NCBI RefSeq assembly: GCF_002994745.2
Contig: NC_037093.1
Location: forward strand, 44,310,384 to 44,374,383
Reading direction: 5' to 3'
DNA: 64,000 nt
From: Rosa chinensis
Taxonomy: Eukaryota > Streptophyta > Magnoliopsida > Rosales > Rosaceae
Below, one piece after another: positions 1-15,583 of the stretch (the stretch's first letter is position 1; each line of letters begins with the position of its first letter). The position numbers were made by a program, and so were the translations under genes. The notes under the pieces were generated by a model. It was not told the origin of the DNA and did no database searches. It worked only from the letters and a program-made list of their open reading frames with translations.

Positions 1-60
1 AGACTGATCCTTCAATAATCAATATCATCCACAAACATGATGTTTGAGCATCTAATCTGG

Positions 61-2141
61 TCATACATTACTATCTAGTACTTCCTGCACAAGATTCAGA
101 CCTTCTGCTGATATACTCCTCTTGAACTTGAACTTTGGGATCTCAATCTTAGGCGGTGGTTCTGGGGAGAAGCATACCACTACAACGGTCAAGTTATCAC
201 GTGTATCGCGCTTGAGAGCTTCCCTAACTAGCTCTCTGGAGCATCTTTCAGGATCATTGTGAAGCATCAATTCTTTCCTTGCAATTGTGACGGCACACTG
301 GCTGCTCATCACATCCCATAGCCCATCACAGCCTATGATCAAGAACTCATCTTCCTCACTCAGAATTGTCTCCTCAAGCTCTGGTTCTGCACTCAAGGGA
401 CAAGAGGAACCTTTGGACCCTTTCATGTGCCAATCTCCAAGTGCTCGTGCCACTGACAATTGGCCGTTGAGGTATCCATCATACACCATGCCTCCCAGTT
501 CTTCAATTCTTACTCTTTCTGAAGCACAATTTGGTTTATGGTCTTTGGAAAGTTCCACTGCCCTGCCTCTTCTTCCCAGAACAGCTCGACAATCTCCAGC
601 ATTGGCAACCAGCATGGTCCTAAACAAGAGATTATGTGTAAATCATTAGTCTCATCCATAAAAACGACAGTTAATAGACAGAGGGAGCTTTGTGGTCGAA
701 AACCTACAGGAATCCTTCAGCACATTTTTTCTAACTGAAAAATCTATCTAGTGTACCTGGTCAATACTCAAGACCATAAAGCTATATTATAGCCGTATCC
801 ATTGCAAAACGGAAGGGTTCACACATGACCCCTTGCCTCACACCCCAAATTTCTATTACCATGTTTCAAGCCTCTACATGGATGCCAGAAAATTTAAGGG
901 CATGAAAGCATTCCTGGATGACTTGGCAACAGTAAGAAGAGTGTGGAAAGAAGAGTGGTGGACAGGAAAGATGATGAAAGTTTACCCGTGGACTTGGCAC
1001 AATACACTAGCCTATAACATAAAATGATCTCAACATAAATCAAATTTTCACAGTAACCATTCTCCAGCATGTAACTCCATAAGCTCCATAATATCTCTGG
1101 TACCACTTAATTCACTAATTGCTTCCAAGAAGAAATTAAAGAAGAAGTTTGACATGCAACCGGGGAGTGAGATAGAGCGTCATAGAGCGAAGACTAACAT
1201 ACAACCACTGTAGAGTAACTTAAAGGTCTTGATAATTGTTTACTCTGAGCTATTTGTGAAGACCAATACCAGATGATAAAAGACACAATAGATTGATAAT
1301 AACTCTCACCTTCCAAAGATAAGGGCAGTAAGTGCAGTGGTACCAGAGGAACTATCAAGAGTACCATTATCAGCAAAAGCATGGTCAGCCTTTAAAAAAG
1401 CACTCTTAATAGCTTGCTTAGCACAAAAAGGGAAATGTGAATCCTCCACTATAAACCTCAAAATATTCTCTCTGATATAAGAAGCTGCATCTGTACCACC
1501 ATGGCCATCAAAAACCTACAATAGATCAAAAATGTTAACAGACCATGATGTGTTCTAGTTGTGCACCGAAAAATTACTGTACCACAGATTTCATTAATCA
1601 ACATTAAAATAGCAATTCTATACAACCAAAATGAACTGTACTGATTAAAAATTCAGTTACACACCCCATAGAAAGCTCCAGGAGAAGGAAAGTCTGCAGT
1701 AGATCCTAGATGTTCAAGAATATTGTCTATACAAATATGCTCATCCTCCATAAATTGTTTTGATCCAATCTCTGAACAGCTTCCAGACCGAAAAACAGGT
1801 ACAAATGGTGAATTACTATCTGAGGAGGATTTTGAGCTAACAATTCCACTATCGAACTCCTACGTAAAGAGTGAAACGGCAGATCAAATTCCATTCAGAT
1901 TTAATACCAATGAATGACAAATTCTAAGTACAGGCAAACTCACCACTTCAGTTGCAGGAGCCAACTGGGCAGAGCTGACACTGTTCCTAATAGCTGAAAG
2001 ATGCCTAGGAGGTTTGCCGATGTTAGATTGCTTCATGTTCTCAAAAGTATTTGATTTCTCGTCCTTTGTAACAGTTACGTTCTTTCTGTAACTGCCATCT
2101 AACATGGAAAGTGAAGATGGGGTATCTGTCCCTGCAGCCAT
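61..2141 (-). CDS. Protein phosphatase 2C (PP2C family), 4 exons
   Basis: Ser/Thr phosphatase of the metal-dependent PPM/PP2C family, probably cytosolic or nuclear. Exons read from GT-AG junctions on the minus strand: 2141-1944, 1859-1665, 1515-1310 and 619-61; the joined frame is open for 385 codons plus TGA. PP2C motifs appear in order: RSGSCSEIG with FMEDEH (metal-binding acid), [47 protein letters not shown] and DNLTVVVV near the C-terminus. The acidic metal ligands are present, so it should be active. The first ~70 residues are hydrophilic and not conserved. I chose the ATG at 2141 (MAAGTD); an in-frame ATG at 2189 would add 16 residues. It resembles plant PP2Cs of the type annotated as 'probable protein phosphatase 2C 22'; the exact orthologue is not settled here. 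Confidence 0.93.
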
Positions 2142-4386
2142 TTTCTTTCCAAAACATAATCCACTCCTTGATCGAAAATTCGATCCCAAGTATTCCCTCT
2201 CCAGCGCGCTCCTCTTTTTTAATTACAAAAAGGTGGTTCAAACTTCGAGAGCTTCAATTAAAGAGATCAGGAACAGACCCCAAACGGCACCACACAATAG
2301 TTTCAATACTAATCCTCCCTTTCTGTTGTTTCTTCGAACACTCTGTTGGGTACCTGAGTAGAAATAACCAGAAAAATTCTCAACTCACTTCTCCATTACT
2401 TTGTTGTGCTAAAAAGTAAGATCAAATATCCCAGTTAATCAACGGAGCCAAAAGCTACAACTATATAGTCTTAAATTCTATTAAACAAAAAAAACACAAA
2501 CTCCCTAAAAAGCACATCCAGATCATTTTGACATTTCATAAGATCACCCACAAAACCCACAGACCAATTCAGCAAACCAAAGTCCACCACAACTCAAAAC
2601 CCATAAAAATTATTCTAATTTTGTAACATCCAAAGCACATAGCTTTTCATTTCCAATCAAAAAAGCATAATTCCCAGATTCAAACCCCAAAAAAATTAAA
2701 TCCAAATATAGAAACCACCAGAGACTAAGCAAATAAGTAAACCCAAAACAAAAAAAAAAACCCAAACCCACTGTGAAAAACACCCAACATGAATCACACA
2801 CCCAATTAGAACAAGTCTTCAAGCACAAAGATTCAAGCTTTGCTTATGTAACAAACATAGAATTAAGAGCAAATAGTTGGTAAAACATGATGATGATGCT
2901 GAAATATACTTGCCGTACAGCTGTGGTAAGCTGAGATGAAAATCTTCAAAGATCCCTGAAAGAGAATTTGGAAAAGGAGAGGAAAAGAATTGCCCAAGTC
3001 TCCAAAGCTCTCAGACTCAAAAATGCTTTCTTTTTCATTTTATTATTTATTTATTTATTTATTTATTTTTATAATTGTGTTTCTGGTTTCAGGATTGATG
3101 TTGATTCGTTGAATAAAGGGGTTGATGGAAGAACAAAAATGGGGGAACTGGCACGTGGTTTTGGGAAACCTGCTATTGCAGGTGGATCCGGTGGGCTTGT
3201 TGAATACGGACTGCGGGGTGAACTGACACGTGGCGGGGAGGAGTAGATATCTGGGTTGTTTACCGGATAACGAGGGAGGTGGTAAAGTTCAGCAATTGCG
3301 GCTGGGTTGGCCTGCCACCGTTGGATTTGAACAGTTAACAATTAACGGCGAGATGGGGGCTGACGGTTATCACCAAACGTGGGAATCGGTAGTTGACGTT
3401 CGTTGACATTGCGAATTGTGTTTTCAAAGTTCTTTTCTTCTATCCAACCACCGAGAATGGAGGCTTGCAAAGAAAACAAGGGGAGACTCTACAACATCAT
3501 CCACACTCACCGGCCACTTGATCATTTTCAAGTAGAATGTGGGGGAAGTTTACAAAATTACCTTGAGCCGGTCTGAACGTTACTCGCTCTAGTGTTTATG
3601 TTTCCAAAAACCGCACGTTGACTAAATGTCATGAATAGTCTAAATTCGAGATATTTTCTCAAATTTTCCTTGAAAGTATTTCCATCAATGAAATTTGCAT
3701 ACGCGTATTCTTTGTCCTTTAAATATTATTACTTTTAACAAATTGCATATAAGTTTTATTTTGTTATATAAGTGATTGGAGCTACTGTCCACACAAATAA
3801 TTCAGTTTCATATATGATTTATCTGATTGTTTAGGATTTCTCAAATTGTACTTGAATTTATAATTTCTGCCAATCACTATAATTTATAATAAATGGACGA
3901 GATAAGCTAATTAGTAAATGTAGATGAGATATATTCTTATTTAGAACTTAAATTTCATGTTTCAATTCAAAGGCATTAATGAAAAGGGATGCTTTTTCCA
4001 TTTGGATTTCCTATTGATTAGCCAAATGAGAGGGACTCATAACATGTTTTTTGTTTTTTTTGTTAGTGAGGTATGACCAAAACACCACCTTTGAAGCTGA
4101 CAAAAACGGTCCCTGTACACATTTTCATTGATGTGATCAATTGTGTGCATGACATTGTTTAGCCTCCAACACATATTGTCAGCTTCTTTTCAGTAGGTAA
4201 AACATGGGTTTCAATTTCATGCTTATAATTTGATGCTCTCTGTCATAGGATTTGACATGAATGATCATCAGCTACAAATGCCACATTACCTAGATTTCTG
4301 AAGGCATAAGATTGCTGCCATTCTTTTCTGAAGCACTTTAGATGCTCAAAGTTATGCTACTTTCTCAGATTAATTCATACCAAAGT
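2142..4386. other. Intergenic: PP2C leader/promoter and region before the transporter
   Basis: No coding region is supported. The PP2C-proximal part (about 2142-3000) is A/C-rich on the plus strand and probably holds the 5' UTR, perhaps with a leader intron (a possible minus-strand donor lies near 2915 and a possible acceptor near 2415). A short (TTTA)n run lies at about 3040-3070. The part at 3100-3400 is moderately GC-rich, and 3600-4340 is AT-rich and featureless. The short ORFs here have no recognisable motif. Confidence 0.5.
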
Positions 4387-5658
4387 ATGTTGATAAAATA
4401 TTTTCCCAAGCGTTACATGATTGTAACTCTAACTTTCATCAGCACATGCATTTGCTACATAGAACGTGTAGGATTTTCGATTGCATACACCGCTGCAGCA
4501 GATGCTTCCGGTATAAGTCAATCAAACAAAGGCACCATTCTCTCTACATTCTATTATGGCTATGCCTGTTCACAGATTCCTGGAGGTTGGGCTGCTCAAA
4601 AGTTTGGAGGAAGGTCTGTTCTCCTCATCTCATTTGTTTCATGGTCCTTAACATATGCTTTTGTCCCTCTGGACCCTAAAAATGTTAAAACTATGGTTTT
4701 GGCTCGGTTGCTTGTTGGTGTGGCACAGGGGTTCATGTTCCCTTCCATCCACTCTGTTCTCGCTCAATGGGTTCCACAAAATGAGAGGTCCAGATCAGTT
4801 TCCCTCACAACTTCTGGGATGTACCTTGGTGCAGCTGCAGGTATGCTTGTGGTTCCAACCCTAGTGAAGTTGACAAGCCCCCAATTTGTGTTTTTGGGTG
4901 AAGCAACTTTAGGGACTATTTGGTCAGTGCTTTGGTTAAACTATGCTAGTGAACCACCAATTCAATTGTCTAAGCAAAATGGAGCATTTCCTAATTCTAC
5001 TAGAAAAACCAAAATTCCATGGAAGAGTATTTTTAGAAGCTTACCTATTTGGGCTATTGTGGTGAACAATTTCACTTTCCACTATGCTTTGTATGTCATG
5101 ATGAATTGGCTTCCAACATACTTTGAACAAGGCCTGAAGCTTAGTCTTCAAGAAATGGGGACTTACAAAATGGTGCCTTATTTCAACATGTTCATGTTCT
5201 CAAACATTGGTGGATTTGTAGCTGATTATTTAATCACAAAAAGGCTCATGTCTGTGACTAGAACTAGAAAGTTCTTGAACACTTTAGGGTTCATGGTTGC
5301 TTCTATTGCATTGATGGCACTGCCCAAATTCAGAACTTCAATTGGGGCTGTGATTTGTTCTTCATTTGCACTTGGGTTTTTGGCTTTAGGCAGAGCTGGG
5401 TTTGCAGTGAATCACATGGACATTGCTCCAAGGTATGCAGGAATTGTGATGGGTGTGTCTAACACAGCTGGTACATTAGCTGGGATAATTGGGGTTGATC
5501 TCACTGGGAAACTTTTAGAAGCTTCTAGATCTGCTCATGATTCGGATCTTTCGAGTCCAGAAAGCTGGACATCAGTTTTCATGATTCCTGGGGTGCTTTG
5601 CATTTTCAGCTCAATCTGGTTTTTGATCTTCTCAACTGGTGAGAGGATTTTTGACTGA
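4387..5658 (+). CDS. PHT4;6: PHT4;6-type anion/phosphate transporter (MFS), single exon
   Basis: Major-facilitator membrane protein of the SLC17/PHT4 group, expected to move inorganic phosphate or related anions; Arabidopsis PHT4;6 is a Golgi-type member, so this location is inferred by homology. The protein starts with a short basic segment (KYFPKRY) and runs into ~12 hydrophobic helices. Family signatures visible: CYIERVGFSIAYT in helix 1, STFYYGYACSQIPGGWAAQ, the loop-2 GGRSVLL element, RLLVGVAQGFMFPSIHSV and WVPQNERSRS. The frame is open without introns, as I recall for this subgroup. An upstream in-frame ATG at 4342 gives 438 residues; I prefer 4387 (423 residues) because it puts the conserved PKRY segment at the N-terminus, but the longer form cannot be excluded. 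No damage is seen. Confidence 0.9.
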   Translation: MLIKYFPKRYMIVTLTFISTCICYIERVGFSIAYTAAADASGISQSNKGTILSTFYYGYACSQIPGGWAAQKFGGRSVLLISFVSWSLTYAFVPLDPKNVKTMVLARLLVGVAQGFMFPSIHSVLAQWVPQNERSRSVSLTTSGMYLGAAAGMLVVPTLVKLTSPQFVFLGEATLGTIWSVLWLNYASEPPIQLSKQNGAFPNSTRKTKIPWKSIFRSLPIWAIVVNNFTFHYALYVMMNWLPTYFEQGLKLSLQEMGTYKMVPYFNMFMFSNIGGFVADYLITKRLMSVTRTRKFLNTLGFMVASIALMALPKFRTSIGAVICSSFALGFLALGRAGFAVNHMDIAPRYAGIVMGVSNTAGTLAGIIGVDLTGKLLEASRSAHDSDLSSPESWTSVFMIPGVLCIFSSIWFLIFSTGERIFD

Positions 5659-6954
5659 GTTAGGCTTGTTATGGAACTTGGAAGCAGATAAATGAATTGA
5701 ACAAGAAAAGGCCTGCATTCTTGTGATATGTAGATAAATGAACTGAACCTTTAGATCAAAGTTTTAGCATTGAGTGAATTTTGAAGGTTTTTTTTAATAT
5801 TCAGCCTGATTAACTTGAAGCTCATTTTAGAGCATAATGAGTTGGAGCCTCTGCAAAACTTTAAGTATTCTTATCCAAATCAAGCATAGTTTCAGATGCC
5901 ATAAAGTAAATCCTGTCAGAAATCAACCATTTGGTTTATTGTATCATATTCCTATCATGAAAGAACTTGCAAATTAAGACTAAAGAAAATTGTGGATGCT
6001 CACAAAATTGATTGATAGCACATATGTATGCACAAATGAAATGATCCATATATAAGAAACAAAAATATGGGCCACTGAGTTTGGGCTATGGCTTTACTAT
6101 CACTACCTGTTTTTCACCCTCTCATGATATAAAAGGAAAAAGAAAAAGAAGGTCAAAAGCAATCGAAGGAATAAAGAATTCAGCCATGCACTTGTTCTGA
6201 AGATTGACTAATACAGAAGATGAGAAAACACAGTACCCCTCCACCAAGACCATGTGGAAACCCATTAGCCCAAGTTGCTTTCATTCTTTGGCTTGAAGCA
6301 TTCTCATAGCATTTTAATACCCTCAACTCCAATGGGATTCTTCTTTTCTTGTGAGTTTTGGCACTATAGCTTTACTTTAGTGACTTTTCACCTTTGTTCT
6401 TGCCTGATTTGTCCAATCGATTCTGTTTCCACTAGATCTTAATTAATGAAATGTATTCAGAATGTGGTGGTTGTTTGACCCAGAGTTACCAGCTCCACCT
6501 CTTGTTCCTTTCTTCTATCCCCTCTGAAATCACCTGAACTTCTGTTTTTTTCACCTTTTTTTGTGCTGAGCTTGGTGGTCACTCCACATTTATTTTGCTT
6601 TAGTGAGACAGATTTGTGCTTTTGGTTTGTTTTACTGTCTTCACTTTGGGTTTCAAGTAGCATAGTCCTTTAACTTTGACAACCTATTGCATTTGGTTCA
6701 GTTTGTTTAAGCTTCTAATTGGTATTTCTTCTTCTCCTGGAAAACTTCATCAGCACCAATAATTATTTATGGTGTATGAAATTAGGAAGTGCTAGCTGTT
6801 TCTTTCCCAATTCAAAATGCTACCGTTTGAGTTCTAAGTTGCTTGTAGATAAAACTACCACAGAAGCTATATTTAGTATTTGAAATTTATTGTTCCATTT
6901 GTTCGTACTGTTCAAATATAAGAAAGTTAGCAAGGTTCTCAGCGTAATATCACA
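5659..6954. other. Intergenic region before GLR3
   Basis: AT-rich 3' flank of the transporter and promoter side of the GLR gene. I see no coding region, RNA gene or transposon ends. A minus-strand ORF at 6457-6663 is low-complexity and lacks motifs. Confidence 0.5.
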
Positions 6955-10413
<3,459 letters not shown>

Positions 10414-11004
10414 AGTAATGTTTGTACATCCAAGAGAGTACAAGTGAACAAGTCTGAGATATTGCATACTTCTGATAATGATATTGGTTAACTCGTTAAA
10501 TCTTACAATTTGCTTCTTCTTCTTCTTTTCGATGTGATCAATGTGTTGTTGAGATTTCTATAATAAGAAGTGAAACATTTATATCATGGTACACACCTCT
10601 TTGCAGATCATCATATTTATCTATCACTAAATTTGTTCATCCAAGTACCTGATTTGAATAAGAATAATTAATTAATCTAAGTAATAGTTGTACAGAAGGC
10701 CAAACTATTCAAATTCTGAGTTTTAAGTGTTCTGCAGTGTACTAAATTGAGGCTGAGCATGCACAATAACCACATTTAATGTCTCACTTTAAAAAAAAAA
10801 AAAACTAGTTTTTGTTGTGACGTTTGAACACAATTAATCTAAATCTTGATGGCAATCTGATTTTCTATTAAGTTAAAGACTCAATTAAATGTGTCCAGAT
10901 CGACAGACCATAGGAATAGTCTCAAATCGATCAAGCACTATAAATGCATGACAATGATAAGAAACTTGATATACAACACCTCATCCACTCTCCCTTAAAC
11001 AGTC

Positions 11005-11401
11005 ATGGGATTGCTTGCAAGATATGTTTTAATGCTAATCTTGCTCGCACTGTTCTTGACTGTGTGTGATACTAATACAGAAGTGCATGTTAACTTCACC
11101 AATGATTTAACTGGAAATGTGAGTCTGGCGATTCATTGTAAAACATGGATCCGCGACCTTGGTGGTCAGGAGATCGCCCATGCATGGAGCTTAGTTCGAA
11201 TTTAATTTTGAACAGAACTTGTTTACTAAAAAAAATGGAGTGCGATGTGCATTGGGATCAGGAGGCAATATATAGCTCACAGCTTTGTTGCATACGAACA
11301 CAACAGAGACAAAACCAGGTGCAGTTCGGGAGTTTGTTCGTAGAGTATAAGGCGGGGATGCAGCATGTATCTATAACAACCAAGGAAGGGCTTTTGATTG
11401 C
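11005..11401 (+). pseudogene. S-protein homologue (self-incompatibility S1-like), disabled
   Basis: Remnant of a small secreted plant S1/SPH protein. The first frame from 11005 has a signal-peptide-like start (LLARYVLMLILLALFLTV) followed by VHVNFTNDLTGNVSLAIHCK, matching the N-terminal S1 pattern (VHV...ND....L.IHCK). After about residue 60 this frame stops. The family's later block (F.AY...RD..RC...C.W.I...G.C) is found in another frame as FVAYEHNRDKTRCSS, with TAG where a Trp is expected and a further TAA. At least one frameshift and two stops therefore separate it from a working gene. The 102-residue open frame over the same bases (11145-11453) is a shadow. Confidence 0.72.
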
Positions 11402-11453
11402 TATGTTTGGCCAGTATAGTAGTTACTCTCTATATGCACCTCATCTTCAATAA

Positions 11454-13048
11454 TAAATCCAAAGAACTTCATTGTTCTTTGTGTCCATGAATTGGATTCT
11501 GCTCAATTATTTCGTTTCAATGCATGCATTAATAATACTACATGATCTGTTGCTAATTATTTTCAGGAGCATGGCAAGTGCGTGTGTATGTAGCACTCCC
11601 CCTATTTTATTACATTAATTACAGACATTTTAATAATTTTTCGGATAACTTTTGTTATGTTACCAAACATCATAACAGAAAATTATTTGGAAATTTCATT
11701 TCCATTTCCGTGGGAAAAACAAAAAAAATTACTTTCTTTTCCTCAAACTAAACGAAGCCTAAGATTCTATTAAAATCTCAACTATTTCTCCTTAGATAAT
11801 TTAGCTATATTTACAGAGCTAGAGCATTCAGCACGGTTTTCCAACTTTTTTCATGAATTTTTTTTTTTTCAGAACATATTATGTGATGTGGGGTGTAAAA
11901 TATTGGATGTGAGTTCCTAATCAAAAAATGGGTCAGGAGAGAAGCAGCCCGACCTAATGCAGAAATTCCCTCAAGAAGGAATCCACCCAAAAGTCCATCT
12001 GAGTAAGAAATAAGAATCGATTAGCTCGACTAATCCGTAACAAACCGGAGGACCTCTCCCCCATTATTTTAAGAGTGGCCTAGGTGCACGAGATATATGA
12101 TTCACTTTACTGCTCTGAAGTCTGAACTATAGCTCTTTCTATATTTACAGTCATGATGAGCCAGGAAAGCGAAAGAACCTCCCTCCTGTACACTAACCCA
12201 TGAAGAAAAGGTGATGATCACTCAGAACAGCGGCCCCTGAACTTTCCTCTTCTCTGCCTCCAAAAAACCGCGTAATGGCGGGTCCCACTAGTGGTCCCAA
12301 CCCCAGCCGGCACCGCGACCCATTCTGTTCCAAACCTTAAATGATAATGTACCTAAATATCTCTTCCAGATCTTAGAAACAAATTATAAATAGTTTTCAA
12401 CCGAAAGAAAACAAATGAAAAAAAAACTCGGGGCTCTGTTACAGAGCTTTCATGGCGTTTTTGAGTTATTATTATACTCCAAATCTTTCTAAAGATTCTG
12501 AGCATCACAATCAAACTACAATGTGTTTGAAAACAGCTGGTTTCATGGCGGTTGCTCTGTCTCTGAGGTTCTATTTCCATATCCAATTTTGTCTTCCTTT
12601 TCGTGGGGTCCCTCTTCATGCTTAGGCCACTGTAAATGACAGCCTAATCAACAGCCTGGAAAGGGTGGCGCGCACTAAAAAGCTTAAACCTTGGTGGGTT
12701 TCTGTGGTGGGCTTCACGTTCTAGTGCCGACCCAATTCACTCTGCTGCAGGAAGTTTCAATCTTGATCTCTCATAGAGGTAAGGGCTTTAACGAAGTTCG
12801 AATCTTTTTTCGGTTTATCTGTTTGCGTTGGTGAACTTGGATTAGTTTGATTTTGGTCTACATTGCAGCAAAAGTTAATGCTTTTATCTTTTTTGGCAAT
12901 GCTAGGATTTTCCTCCTTGGTATAGAAGAGCTGGGTTTTTGGGATTGAGTTCAATAGATCTGGGGTGTTTGAAGTTGTGGAGCTTGGGCATTTGGGATTG
13001 TGGGGCTTGTGTTTTGCTGATCTTTTAGTGGGTTGGTTGGGTTTGATT
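11454..13048. other. Intergenic region and THESEUS1 leader
   Basis: No coding region is supported. 11450-12600 is AT-rich with homopolymer runs and a short GC-richer stretch (11940-12330) that I cannot assign. From about 12640 the sequence is the likely promoter and 5' UTR of the receptor kinase. The kinase frame stays open upstream to an ATG at 12965, so a longer N-terminus is formally possible. Confidence 0.45.
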
Positions 13049-15583
13049 ATGGTGAAGATGAAACTAGTCAGTTGGGTACCTTTGGTTCTGGCCATTGTTG
13101 TGTTTATGAGTCATGGAGCCTGTGGTTTATTCAATCCTGTTGATAACTACTTGATTGCTTGTGGTTCTTCGAAAAATGTCACATTTCAAGGCCGAACCTT
13201 TGTTCCTGATACACTGCAATCTTCCCTTGTACTGAAAAGTGCAAATTCTTCAGTTGCAAGCTCCAGTTCCAATGCCCCTTCTCCTATTTACCAATCTGCT
13301 CGAATTTTCAAGGAACCATCTTCCTATAAATTCAAAATCCAGCAAGAAGGCCGGCATTGGGTCCGGCTCTATTTCTACCCTTTAGCAAATTCGGGCCAAA
13401 ATTTGACGTCTGCTCCGATAACTGTGGTCACCGATAGCTTTGTACTCTTGAACAACTTCACTTTTGAGAACTATACTAGTTCTTATCTGTTCAAGGAGTA
13501 TGCAATCAATGTGACTTCAGATAGTTTGACCCTCACCATCATTCCTTCAAACAGTTCAGTTGCTTTTGTTAATGCAATTGAAGTTGTCTCGATCCCGGAT
13601 GAACTAATCCCTGATCAGGCATATGCTATAAATCCATCTGCTCCTTTTAGTGGGCTTTCTGCACTTGCCCTTCAAACAATGTACCGATTAAACATGGGGG
13701 GTCCTTTGCTCACTGCTGAGAATGATACCCTTAGAAGAACTTGGGAGAATGATTTGAAATACCTTCATGTCGACAGCTCTGCAGTGAATGTATCAATCAA
13801 CCCTGCCAGCATAAAGTATCCGGTCACTGTCACACCAGAAATAGCACCAAATTGGGTCTATGCCACTGCTGAAGCCATGGGAGATGCGAATGTGCCAAAT
13901 GGAAACTTCAACATAACTTGGGTCTTTCCAGCAGATCCAAATTATTTGTATCTTGTTCGGGTACATTTCTGTGATATTGTCAGCAAGGCACTGAATAACC
14001 TAGTTTTCAATCTTTTCATCAATTCCGATAATGTGCTCGCGAGTCTTGACCTCTCTTCCATTACTGGTGACTTGAATGTGCCGTATTACAAAGACTTTGT
14101 TTCCAACTCCTCAGCAGATTCAAATACTTTGACAGTCAGTGTAGGTCCAGATACAATGGCTGATGTCACTAACGCAATTCTGAATGGCCTGGAGATTTTG
14201 AAGATCAGCAATGACTTGGGGAGCTTGGATGGGTCTTTGTCTGTTCAGAGTCTCCTTCCCAGTTCACCCTCAAAGAGCAATAAGATACTAATCTTAGTTG
14301 TGTGTGTTGTAGGAGCTGTAGCTCTTGTGGCAATAATTGCTCTCTTTTATTGCTGCCTGGCAGCTCGCCAGTCGAAGACTACTCCTAACCAAGGGCATCC
14401 ATGGCTGCTTCTGCCCTTGTATGGAAGCTCTCAGACAATGACCAAAATGTCCACAACTTCACAGAAGAGTGCAACAGCTAGCTGCATTTCATTAGCTTCC
14501 TCCAATCTTGGCCGCATATTCATGTTCCAAGAAATCCTAGATGCAACCAACAAGTTTGATGAGAGCCTACTTCTCGGGGTTGGTGGCTTTGGCAGAGTTT
14601 ACAAGGGAACACTAGAAGATGGGACAAAAGTAGCTGTTAAAAGAGGAAACCCCAGATCCGAACAAGGTCTTGCTGAATTCCGAACTGAGATTGAAATGTT
14701 GTCTAAGCTTCGTCATCGCCACCTTGTGTCTCTTATTGGTTACTGTGATGAAAGGTCAGAGATGATTCTTGTGTATGAATACATGGCTAATGGACCGCTC
14801 CGGAGCCATTTGTATGGAACAGATTTGCCTACCCTATCATGGAAGCTTCGCCTTGAAATTTGCATCGGGGCTGCAAGAGGGCTCCATTATCTTCACACTG
14901 GTGCAGCTCAAAGCATAATTCACCGAGACGTGAAGACAACAAACATTCTTTTGGATGAGAACTTTGTTGCCAAAGTTGCAGATTTTGGCCTCTCAAAAGC
15001 AGGTCCAGCTATAGATCAGACTCATGTCAGTACAGCTGTTAAGGGTAGTTTTGGTTACCTTGATCCTGAATACTTTAGGAGGCAGCAGCTCACTGAGAAA
15101 TCAGATGTGTATTCGTTTGGTGTAGTTCTAATGGAAGTTCTTTGCACAAGACCAGCTTTGAATCCGGTTCTTCCCAGAGAGCAAGTGAACATAGCAGAAT
15201 GGGCAATGACCTGGCAAAAGAAGGGCATGCTGGACCAAATCATGGACCCGAATCTGGCTGGGAAGGTAAATCCAGCTTCTCTTAAGAAGTTTGGTGAGAC
15301 AGCTGAGAAGTGCCTTGCCGAGTATGGTGTTGATAGGCCATCAATGGGAGATGTCTTGTGGAATCTTGAATATGCTCTTCAGCTTGAGGAGACTTCATCT
15401 GCGCTCATGGAACCTGAAGATAACAGCACAAACCACATACGAGATATTGAATTGACACCACTTGAGCCATTTGACAACAGTGTGAGTATGATCGAGGGAG
15501 GGCACTCCGGCACAGATGACGATGCTGAAGATGCTGCCACAAGTGCTGTGTTCTCTCAGCTAGTCAATCCTCGTGGAAGATGA
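13049..15583 (+). CDS. THE1: THESEUS1 receptor-like kinase (CrRLK1L family)
   Basis: Plasma-membrane receptor kinase of the Catharanthus RLK1-like family; THESEUS1 monitors cell-wall integrity and RALF peptides (family knowledge). Single exon, 844 residues from the ATG at 13049, which puts a signal peptide (LVSWVPLVLAIVVFMSHGACG) at the N-terminus. Malectin-like extracellular region ~28-400, starting NPVDNYLIACG and rich in N-glycosylation sites; transmembrane helix ~412-434; kinase ~500-780 with Gly-loop LGVGGFGRVYKG, VAVKR lysine (~530), HRDVKTTNILL (Asp ~627), DFGLSK, and GSFGYLDPEYFRRQQLTEKSD. The C-terminal tail ending AATSAVFSQLVNPRGR is the feature that makes me choose THE1 over HERK1 or FERONIA. 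All catalytic residues are present, so it should be active. Confidence 0.94.
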   Translation: MVKMKLVSWVPLVLAIVVFMSHGACGLFNPVDNYLIACGSSKNVTFQGRTFVPDTLQSSLVLKSANSSVASSSSNAPSPIYQSARIFKEPSSYKFKIQQEGRHWVRLYFYPLANSGQNLTSAPITVVTDSFVLLNNFTFENYTSSYLFKEYAINVTSDSLTLTIIPSNSSVAFVNAIEVVSIPDELIPDQAYAINPSAPFSGLSALALQTMYRLNMGGPLLTAENDTLRRTWENDLKYLHVDSSAVNVSINPASIKYPVTVTPEIAPNWVYATAEAMGDANVPNGNFNITWVFPADPNYLYLVRVHFCDIVSKALNNLVFNLFINSDNVLASLDLSSITGDLNVPYYKDFVSNSSADSNTLTVSVGPDTMADVTNAILNGLEILKISNDLGSLDGSLSVQSLLPSSPSKSNKILILVVCVVGAVALVAIIALFYCCLAARQSKTTPNQGHPWLLLPLYGSSQTMTKMSTTSQKSATASCISLASSNLGRIFMFQEILDATNKFDESLLLGVGGFGRVYKGTLEDGTKVAVKRGNPRSEQGLAEFRTEIEMLSKLRHRHLVSLIGYCDERSEMILVYEYMANGPLRSHLYGTDLPTLSWKLRLEICIGAARGLHYLHTGAAQSIIHRDVKTTNILLDENFVAKVADFGLSKAGPAIDQTHVSTAVKGSFGYLDPEYFRRQQLTEKSDVYSFGVVLMEVLCTRPALNPVLPREQVNIAEWAMTWQKKGMLDQIMDPNLAGKVNPASLKKFGETAEKCLAEYGVDRPSMGDVLWNLEYALQLEETSSALMEPEDNSTNHIRDIELTPLEPFDNSVSMIEGGHSGTDDDAEDAATSAVFSQLVNPRGR

